DNA from: Rosa chinensis
Lineage: Eukaryota; Streptophyta; Magnoliopsida; Rosales; Rosaceae
Direction: 5' to 3'
Assembly (NCBI RefSeq): GCF_002994745.2
Contig: NC_037092.1
Coordinates: 3,896,501-3,960,500, forward strand
Length of the DNA: 64,000 bases
Shown here: in pieces, positions 55,598 to 64,000 of the stretch
Layout: the number at the start of each line of letters is the position of its first letter
Position numbering within the stretch: the first letter of the stretch is position 1
Made by a program: the position numbers and the translations under genes
The notes under the pieces: generated by a model
The model's input: only the letters and a program-made list of their open reading frames with translations
What the model was told of the DNA's origin: nothing
Database searches by the model: none

Positions 55598-57240
55598 TGA
55601 TGCGAAACTTAAAGTTCTGACAATATGTACCTGTTTTTAATTTAATTAGTATTTCATCAGAATTTTCTGTTTTTACTTTCCCATCCATTTTCTATCTGTT
55701 TCTGCTAACACCAAATAAGATTAGGATATTACTATCCAATCTAATCCATTTCCTAATGTTAGTATAGGAACTTGTATGTTGGCATTCCCTTTATACAAAA
55801 CTAGAGAGTTCTAGCTTAAGAGAGTGCGTGTGACGAATAATCTTATCAATTGGAATTGAAGTTCAAGGCATGTAACGCAAGACAAGATCCTACTGACTCA
55901 TATGGAAGTTTTTGGTAAGGTTCATTCATTACATTGTGCATGATTGAGTTCCAGGATTGAAGCATAGCTTCAATCTTGAGGTCGTTTGTTTAGTATTCCC
56001 TGTGTGTACATTATCTATGTGTCATGTTTATAAAGGAAACTATCATCAAGTTTTTATTTCAGTTTTTAAGTCATTGATTTAGCCGTGTACTGATTAAAGC
56101 ATATATCGTTTTTATTTAGGATAAAATCGTTTTGTTATCTTTTAGGAAATCTATTTCCTATTTGATATCAATTTACTTTTATTCATCTTTATCACACCCT
56201 AATTGTTTTAGGGGGAGTCTTTAGTGATGCATATATATGTTTTGCATTAGGGTTCATTGGGTATGTCTTTGCAGGATAGAAAAGTTCATTTGATTCAATA
56301 GGCAAAGTTGTGTCTTGATCATTAATTCAATTGTTCCATGTCTAAGTGAATTAGTGAGTCAAGGATTCATTCATACATCATCCTCATGTTTCAAAGACCT
56401 ACGAGTTTAGTTAGGAGTCAAGCATATTCAAGAATTGAAGATTCATGAGTTGATACGTGTGAAGTGCATCTAGAGGCAGTGAGCAAATTTGTGTTAAGTA
56501 GTTCAACCGGCTTGAATGAGTTTAGATAGAGGTAACCGCGTCCACAGTTATCCGAAAGGTTGCAAGTCTACTTTGTAATTTGACTACTATCTTATAGTGT
56601 GTGCTTGAGCACTTGAACTTCAAGCGATAAGGCCACGCAGTTGTTTACCTCACTTTGAGGATTTTTACTGCGCAAACATCTTATGTGTTTCTTTAGTTCT
56701 TATATGTGTGTTTGCTTGATACGTTGATTTCTGCTTGTTCTATTTCTCATTGTCTTGGGATTGCAATCTTATTACAATCCTAAAGATCAGTTTCAGTTTT
56801 GAGTGTACATTCCAGAGTGTTGCCTATTCACCACATCTCCCCTCTCCCCCCCCCCCCCCACCCAGGCCATTCAATCTATTCCAGTCAGGGGTACCAAACG
56901 TGGCCAATCTGCATTTAAACATGGAAAAAACATTCAGTTAGAATTTAATGGTAAAGAAGGAAACCACTAGCAATGGATGGATCAGCTGATCAAAGATGGG
57001 ATTACTTGTGCTAGACTTTCCTAATTTATTTTTAGTTTCCAAGTTTGTTAAGGAAAGTATGATTTCCTAGTGATTAGGGGAGAGCCAGACATTTGTCCTA
57101 GTAACTATGAATCATATAAATTACCTGCCTCTAGGTAATTTAGATGAATTCTTGGTGTGAGACTAAGTAGTGCCAGTAGTCTTCTAGTGCCTAGTTTTTC
57201 ATTGAATTGCAAGCAAACTTTTCACTGAACAGTCTATGGC
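55598..57240. other. Intergenic
   Basis: About 1.6 kb without recognised genes. Part (55740-56700) reads like old repetitive DNA, but no LTR or inverted ends were found. A C-rich run lies at 56846-56860. Confidence 0.4.
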
Positions 57241-58456
57241 AAACTTTTAACAGAATCAATACTGCTCTGCTTCTTCTCGATCTGTTCGGTGATCTATTTC
57301 CTACAAGGAGTTGCATCACTTGGTATCAACTATGGCCAACTTGGCAACAAGTTGCTAACGCCACAGCAAGTTGTGAACCTATTAAGCTCCAATAACATCA
57401 CAAAAACAAGAATTTTTATGACACAAATCCTCAAATGCTAGCTGCATTTGCAAATTCCGGCAATGAGCTAACTGTAACAATTGAAAACGCAATGCTGAGC
57501 GAATTAACCAACCCCCAAGCAGCCCTTCTCTGGGTTAGCACACACATCAAGCCTTATTGTCCCGCAACAATCACCATCATTGCGGTAGGGAATGAGGTGG
57601 ATGCAACCGACTTGCTAGCTAACCTTGTACCGGCCATGTCCAACATTGAAGGGGCACTATCTCAATTAGGCCTTGATTCATACATCAAGGTGTCAACGTG
57701 TAACACCCCTCACCCAGAAGATTTGAAAACAATTTAATATCATCCTACCATGCAAACATGTGAAAAGAAACAAAACTGATCAAATCTTACCAGCACGAAA
57801 ACCTTATTGAAGCCAGAATTATTTTACCTATGTCAATCTCTAGCAACTAACGATCGAAGTCATCAATAACACCAACAAGCTTCCTTTCATATGGCTGTGA
57901 TCGGTGCAATAATTGACTTACGGCCGTGCTAGTTGCTTGCTGGTGAATTGAAAGAAAGAGTAGTAACAACAATCGCAAGAGAGGAGAAATAAAGAGAGAG
58001 GAATTTCTCAAGAGAGTCAGAGAGACCGAGAGAGAGGGGCTACCATTTTCTCATCTGGTTATATATACCTAAGACAGATGGTAGAGATCAGGCGGTGCTG
58101 GAATGAACGGCCCAAATTGCACCATCTAAATTTTGATTTATTCTTTATTCTTCTTCTTCTTTTATTTATTTATTTATTTATTATTGTTTTTAATCATAAT
58201 ATGTAACGTGAATCCCTTAGAAATTGATATTTGATTTTAGACCATCAAACAAATTTTTAGGCATCTTGATAATATATGTAGGGTATTACACAACGCCTTT
58301 TTCTTACTCAGTGATGGAAAAATCTTATCCGCCTTCTGCTGGCAGTTTCAAAAGTGAGGCATGTTTACTCTTTTTAATGAGAATATGAAGCCTGGACCAA
58401 CTTCAGAGAGGAATTTTGGTGTCTATCAACCAAATGGAACTAGAGCTTACAATCTG
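57241..58456 (+). pseudogene. Glucan endo-1,3-beta-glucosidase (GH17) pseudogene, split by a solo LTR
   Basis: The N-terminal piece reads GVASLGINYGQLGN (from 57308) and, after a frameshift, TPQQVVNLLSSNNITKTRIF. After another shift it reads AAFANSGNELTVTIENAML, IIAVGNEVDATDLLANLVPA and SYIKVST to 57698. The frame continues across the insertion at 58296: PFSYSVMEKSYPPSAGSFKS. Then about 150 codons are missing, including the region with the catalytic nucleophile Glu. The conserved end LFNENMKPGPTSERNFGVYQ lies at 58370-58430. GH17 enzymes hydrolyse callose and other beta-1,3-glucans. This copy is dead through frameshifts, an internal deletion and the LTR insertion. Confidence 0.9.
57694..58295. 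mobile_element. Solo LTR, gypsy-like, inside the GH17 pseudogene
   Basis: The body 57699-58290 (592 bp) begins TGTAACACCCC and ends GGGTATTACA, an inverted-ended TG...CA structure typical of Ty3/gypsy LTRs. It is flanked by the exact 5-bp duplication caacg (57694-57698 and 58291-58295). Removing one duplication copy plus the body rejoins the GH17 reading frame without a gap. No internal element sequence is present, so recombination between two LTRs removed it. Confidence 0.93.
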
Positions 58457-59020
58457 GGCAACAATAGGAAGCCGGATGTACTTGATCATGTTTGTTGCTT
58501 TGTTGACTTTCCAAGGATATAAGAGCTAGAAGACCAAATAGGCAAATCGGAGTTGATCCTCTAAAGTTTAGTTTCACTAGTTTGTTCAGGGGAGATGCGA
58601 TCATTGCTGTAAAACAGTTTGCTTGACTACAGCAAAAGCAAAAGGTGCTTCGTTTTCTATTTCACTTGTTTGTTGGAGGATTTATCCAATGAATATTCCA
58701 TTGGGATAAGTCTGTCACTTCTTAATGGAGCAAATTTCATCGGCAAATTTTTGTGCGGGAGGTTTCAAATGATGAAAGTTCGTCGGCAAAAGTTGCATTT
58801 TTTTTTTTTTAATTTAATTTTTGAGGAGGTTTTTGCCAACAATTATGTGATGGATATGCGTGGAATTTTGGGCGACAAAGTTAGCATGTACAGTGAACTA
58901 AACATATATGTAGAGTGAACTAAGTTTGCATGTACAGTGAAACTGCTAAATACAAGCCTTAATTAATGAAACTGCAGAATACAAGGAGGATATTAATCTT
59001 AAACCCCTTATTACAATAAG
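58457..59020. other. Intergenic, possible GH17 3' side
   Basis: No recognised gene. A T run lies at 58799-58810. Further remnants of the GH17 gene beyond its conserved end could not be identified. Confidence 0.4.
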
Positions 59021-59246
59021 CATCTAGAATAAGTCCCGAAATGATATCAGGAGTTTCTACCAAATACATGTATTCAAACAGGCACCAATTAGCAAATAGT
59101 GCACGACTGGCTACTCCATTTACTTTGACATAGCATCTAGAATAAGTCCCGAAATGATATCAGGAGTTTCTACCAAATACATGTATTCAAACAAGCACCA
59201 ATTAGCAAATAGTGCACGACTGGCTACTCCATTTACTTTGACATAG
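59021..59246. repeat. Tandem duplication, 2 x 113 bp
   Basis: The copies 59021-59133 and 59134-59246 are nearly identical (catctagaataagtcccgaa...). One visible difference is caggca versus caagca. The divergence is very low, so the duplication is recent. Confidence 0.95.
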
Positions 59247-60380
59247 CGGAAAGATAACTTGATTACAACGAAGCATAATTACCCAAATCACAGCTTTCCT
59301 ACTATGTTATCGCTAGAGATGAAACCCGATGACACTGAGTTTCATCCTGCCACTATGAGGTTGCAACCATTTAATCAGAATGTATCGCCGCCTCAGTAGG
59401 CTAGACAAGGCACTTAGAATGCACACACAGGCAGTTAGCCCAACTAGCCCTACAAGATAGTTGTAGGGACTTATTACACACCAAAGGCGAGACAATACTA
59501 ACCAACTAACATAAGCAAAACTAAAAACATAAAATGCCTAGGCTGAGCCCAAAAAGAGGGCCCAAGCCCAAGCTCATGCCTCCACCCAAGAAATAGAAAA
59601 AACCATAGCCACCATCCAAGCCCCGCCACACCAGATTCGCCGGACCACCCACCTTCTGCCATCCTGTCACGCCAGCTCGCGCCACCACGAGCAAACCATA
59701 ACCCAGCCAGAGTGTGCCCGATCCATCCCAGATCGGATCCCATAGCACCAACCCAGATCCGCCACCACGATCCCACCAAATAGGACACTGCCCAGATCAA
59801 AAGGATTCCTGCCGCCGATCCGAATCTAGCCATGTTGCGACAACAACTCCACCAAACCCGACAACTACTGAGATCGCTCCCATTCCTCACCTCACACACC
59901 GCCGCCACAATCTCCATAATCCAAACAAGAAACATAGATCGAGAAGGCCGACCACATATTAGACCCACACGAGGATGACAGCACTCGTCCGATGAATGCA
60001 AAGGGCTCGCCGCCGGATAGGAAAGAAGATCGCACTTTTTCCTTCAGGAGCATGCAAATCACGTACAAACTGTTTTATGAAATAAAACAAATTAACATCC
60101 CATTTCAAACAAAAAAAAAAACAAAACAAACAAACAAACAAAGTTAGAATCAGCTTTCACTTACATTTGTATTAAAACACTATTGGTCTTCAACATAGCC
60201 ATTCATCTTGAGGCAAAGATGCTAAACCCTAGCCGCCTTGGTTTTGGGTCTCTACATCGGCGTTCTCTATCACTCGAGGCTGCTGTGTAGCCTTTAAAAG
60301 TCGACTATGGTTGACGAGCACCCTACTACATCTGCAGAACTATGAATTTGGTTCTGCCTTACACTACACTGATGCGTCCT
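59247..60380. other. GC-rich block of unknown origin
   Basis: The block 59540-59960 is GC-rich against AT-rich surroundings and open on the minus strand for 167 codons with many Trp/Gly. That composition matches the non-coding LINE-derived element at 48930-49955 more than a real protein. It is probably retroelement-derived. A (CAAA)n run is at 60112-60140. Confidence 0.35.
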
Positions 60381-60658
60381 CCTGCCGGAATGAGTTCTTG
60401 CAGAAAGACGGTTTTGAAGATCTGGGTTGGAAGAGCCGCCCAGCAAGGGGGCGCCTCAAGGCAATTGAGCGCATTGGCAAAAAAAGTTTTCACACAAAAT
60501 TATCTCTTTGAAGGGTAATGTTGTAGTTAATTAGGCTCCTTGATTAAGTGAGCTAAGATGTCTTAAGTGAATGGTGCATGATTCTCGCTTTTGAGAAATT
60601 TGTAAGTGTTGTTCTGACATGCGATTATCAATGAAATCTTTCATTTACTCAAAAAAAA
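60381..60658 (+). mobile_element. Possible LINE-type 3' end with A tail
   Basis: The end atcaatgaaatctttcatttactc plus eight A resembles the ttattaatgraat...ttctcAAAA ends of the elements at 11355, 11902 and 48930. No target duplication was found and the left end is unknown. Confidence 0.35.
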
Positions 60659-60883
60659 GGTTAATTGACTTTAATTCAACCAGACAAAGCTTTTCACAGG
60701 GATAGATAGACAATAGTCCCCTCAAAATTGAGCTCAATTTTGGGTCACATATGGGATGCAAAGCTTGAAGACATTTCTATCCGACTGAAAGAAACTTCAT
60801 ATTCAATTAGTGTACACCAATGCAAATTATATTTTTTTTGGCAGAAGATCATATGATTTGTTAGATGGGATACAGCAGCTTGG

Positions 60884-63800
60884 CTACAGATTCTGGAGCC
60901 GGTTCTGGCTGTTGTGATCATTGCCATTAATTTCAACAACGTTCTCTTCCATTGAAGCAACAGAGAAACTCCACACAGAAGCACAGTTTTCATGACCTAC
61001 ATATAACCAAGAAAACTAATTACATGATGCTGAGTGGGAAAAACAAAGTTTGTTGAGAAAATGGGTGGATGACACACAGACAATTAGAGTAGGAGACTAA
61101 AACTAGAAGGACATACACTCTAATTACTAGAAATATCCCCAAAAGTAAGGATCTGTATTTAGTATTAGGGTTACAGGAGCTACCACTCAAATGCAATTCG
61201 TCAATCCCATCATCAGGAGGAAGAAATCTTCGGTGGCCCGAAGAAGTTGTAGCCATTGGCAGAAAGGGATGAAAAGAGAATCCATTAACAGTATCTGCAT
61301 TGTGTATAGAACATAGGAATGAGTTGGTAATAGAAGAGATTAAGCTATATGCGAGTAGCGCTCACACATCACATTTTTATAGGACACAAAATAATTACCC
61401 AATGCAGCTTGGAAGCCTGACACCCATTGTCCAGTTTGAAGATCATATATATGAAGAAAACCATCCTGAATCCAAATGCACAGACAAACAGACCATTAAC
61501 ATAAATAGGGTGTTGATTTGGTTGTGCCATAATATATGCTCATATAAGTATTTAAAGCTAAGATGCTACCTGACCACCTGTACAAAGATGGCGGCCAAGT
61601 GGCTCAATATCAAACAGAATCCGCTGGTTGGTATGTTCTGCAGACCTATATAACCTAATTCATGGTGCAAAAAGATAATGGTGGGTAAAAACAAGAGAAA
61701 CGAAAAGAAAAGAAAAGAAAAAACTCCAAGGTACAGAAACTCCACAGCTTTTTGTTTTTTGAAACGCACAGCTTTTCTAAATTAGACAGGATATATCTAA
61801 TCAAATCATAAATAAATTAAAAAATAAATAAGAAACTTACTTGTAGACAACATCAACAGATTTGCGTATATCCCAGCATAGTATATAAGGATCCTTCAAG
61901 TAACAATAGGCTAATGTTAATCAACGTTGAGAATAGAATTAAGACCATATATGTTACTACTGCATACTAAAATACTTCAATATTTCCAAGAACAAATAAA
62001 GCATGTGTCATATTATACTCGTTACATTTTTTGTTTACTACATTTCCAATAGTAAAGTCCACCAAAAAGGAACAAATAATAATAAAAGCCAGCCAAAAAA
62101 AAAGAAATAAGTAAAGTGTTTTACCTTCCGACCTCCAGTATACAAGTAATTTCCATCCTTTGAGAACTGGACCTGAAAGGCAACATGTTTCGATTCATCT
62201 GCTGAAATTATTATCAAATTCAAACGAATTATAAGGCTCCTGACTTACATGTGTAATCCCACCTTCATGTCCATGTAATACATATAAAAGTTCCATATTA
62301 TCTTCTCTATATATTGCAGTAGTCTTGCTGTAAGAGCCTATAGCTAGCATTCCATTATGGGTTGGAGAAAAAGCCATTGCAGACATTATACCTGTCCACA
62401 ATAAAGTAAACATGCTGAGGGGTGTGCACTTGCAGAACTTCTTCAAGTTTATATTTGAGCAATTATTAGATAGCTAAACTAAGAACATGTACCTGTTTGG
62501 CCTTCTTTATTTCCTTGAACAGTCGAATACTGGTTGTAATCTCTACCAGGGCGATGTAAATCAAACACCCTGACTAGTTTGTTGTATCCAGCAAAAATCC
62601 TAGAAAACAAAACAAGAGTACTGTGCTGTTAGAATTAAAAACCACCTGTTAGAATTAAAAATAAAAAACAATTTGTATGTTATTTATGGACCCAGCTAAG
62701 TGATTTTAATTCACTGAATTGCTTATTTATTCATGAAGCCCTATGCCTCAGTTCATTCTGTTTCATGTGTTAGTTTCTAAGTTCAAGAATGAATTCCCAT
62801 CCAAAACTCTCTACTCTAAAATATGATAGGTTACCTTTCAAAAAAAATATGATAGGTTATTAGCACAATAAGATGAAGCAGAAAACGCGCATTTGACATA
62901 TTACATAATCCTGAGAAAGAAAGAAGAAGCGTTACTTACTTTGTTCCACTGGGATTAAAGGCAATTGAAAAAGCAGCAGTGATTTCATCCACAGCATCAT
63001 AAGCACGGTACGTGCAACGTAGCTGGAATTTCCAGTCAAAAGAGAAATTGTCATAACAGATATAGGAATAAAGAACTCACAAATACATATTAGAGTTAAG
63101 CAGGCAATATCCGACATTGACACTCAGCAAAAGTCCTACAGTCTTCAAATTTCATTAGCATAGTGTGGATTTGGAACAATGAGACAGCACCTGACCAGAA
63201 GAAGCATCCCAAAGATGAATCGGATGATCACGAGCTGTACTTGCGAAAACACATGTAACTGGGTCTGCAAATGTTAACCAAATTCCAAATCAATCTTTAA
63301 TTTATCATATAGCTGCTGAAATTCACTTACAACCACAATGATAATATCTACTGCTATGACATATCAAATCAATATAGTGACTGTAATAGTAATAGGATAA
63401 AATTACGCCCACTAGAAGAGTTAAAGAAGTACCTGAAGCAGACATGTAAGGGTACCAACAATAGTCATATACCGACTCTCCCTCATTGATAACAAGGCTC
63501 GCAGCATAGGAGTCTGCAGCTCAAGAGTAAAATCATCAAGTAAACATATAAAGTCCCAAAGACCAAAAGCATCATGTCTCTTAGATGCATCCCCAAATGT
63601 AATCAAACCTAGCTCGATACTGAAACTCTACATACTCAAGCAACACTAAGCAAAAACATCTCCGGGTGCAGAATGTAATGAGTTTAGTTAAAAAGGATCT
63701 TGTAAAGACAAACTCACCTTCATCAGCAGGCGCAGAATAGCCGTTAACATATTCATTCCCACTTTCCGGTCTGTCAAAATGCACACAAGGTTTTAGTAGG

Positions 63801-64000
63801 CAGACCTCCTATTCAGTCTAATACATTAGTAATTTCAAAGTTTCGGCTTTTCAATTACATTTTGAGCTATTAGCAATTCAAGGAAGTAGCTATTTCCTTC
63901 ATCCAAATGATACTTGATTCCGCAATCTCGACATATAGAGCACAAAATCAGCCAAAAGAAAACAAACTTACATTGCGAAAACTCGGAGGGTGTTGTCCTC
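60884..64000 (-). CDS. WD40 protein, telomerase Cajal body protein 1 (TCAB1/WDR79) family, 3' part
   Basis: Thirteen exons were traced from the right edge: 64000-63972 (partial), 63770-63718, 63513-63433, 63264-63191, 63022-62940, 62599-62493, 62391-62249, 62172-62125, 61893-61841, 61654-61570, 61465-61399, 61294-61184 and 60996-60884. All are GT-AG and in phase. The protein reads EDNTLRVFAI, ASLVINEGESVYDYCWYPYM, TARDHPIHLWDASSGQLRCT, IFAGYNKLVRVFDLHRPGRD, MAFSPTHNGMLAIGSYSK, VLHGHEGGITHVQFSKDGN, YTGGRKDPYILCWDIR, HLCTGGQDGFLHIYDLQTGQ, ATTSSGHRRF and ENCASVWSFS. These blocks are diagnostic of WDR79/TCAB1. In animals it brings scaRNAs and telomerase RNA to Cajal bodies through the CAB box. 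The plant role is less studied. The 5' end, with the start codon, lies beyond 64000. Confidence 0.93.

Noticed and set aside
59498..60001. 167-codon minus-strand open frame
   Set aside because: GC-rich block without stops by composition. It has no motif, no introns and no family, and resembles the element-derived frame at 48964.

Overview
The window is nuclear DNA of a dicot plant. Its genes are split by GT-AG introns, intergenic DNA is AT-rich, and the gene families are plant-specific: CPR1-type F-box proteins, F-box/DUF295, an S-domain receptor kinase, a type II external NAD(P)H dehydrogenase with an EF-hand, and FBS-type F-box. Non-LTR, copia, gypsy, hAT and MULE debris lies between the genes. 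Tandem F-box and S-domain kinase content would suit a rosid such as a Rosaceae species, but that is inference only.

Layout. 1-11.2 kb: a tandem array of four CPR1-like F-box genes on the minus strand. Two are intact (4175-5462, 8041-9404) and two are decayed (1205-2470, 9940-11195). The 3' flanks were duplicated with the genes. 11.3-13.7 kb: two LINE-type insertions with clean target-site duplications, one of which carries only an ORF1-like gene. 14.7-30.2 kb is the gene-rich core: an LC8 dynein light chain (+), a 10-exon NDB alternative NAD(P)H dehydrogenase (-), a single-exon membrane protein of unknown role (-), and a 9-exon SPRY/P-loop hnRNP U-like protein (-). 30.5-33.4 kb: a two-copy tandem duplication of about 1.37 kb followed by short repeats. 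33.8-34.5 kb: an FBS1-type F-box gene with a G-box cluster upstream.

36-45 kb is mobile-element rich: an orphan terminal exon resembling UDP-sugar pyrophosphorylase, a MITE with 16-bp perfect inverted ends, a gutted copia element, two hAT-type elements with exact 8-bp target duplications (one holding a tRNA-like pol III box pair), and a candidate Pack-MULE with a G27 tract. 46-47.2 kb: an F-box/DUF295 gene. 48.2-51.7 kb: LINE debris, an FBD-type F-box pseudogene and an orphan kinase-gene tail. 52.4-55.6 kb: a complete 7-exon G-type lectin receptor kinase. 57.2-58.5 kb: a GH17 beta-1,3-glucanase pseudogene interrupted by a gypsy-type solo LTR. 60.9-64 kb: the 3' part of a WD40 gene of the TCAB1/WDR79 family, running off the right edge.

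The genes do not form one pathway. Recurring themes are SCF-type F-box adaptors (CPR1-like, FBS, DUF295, FBD) and stress or defence biology (S-domain kinase, NDB, FBS). The most unusual items are the ORF1-only retroposon, the tRNA-like block inside a hAT element, the solo LTR that splits the GH17 gene, and the orphan exons and gene tails. Exon boundaries were derived by hand from reading frame and splice sites. No similarity search was run; family names rest on recognised motifs.
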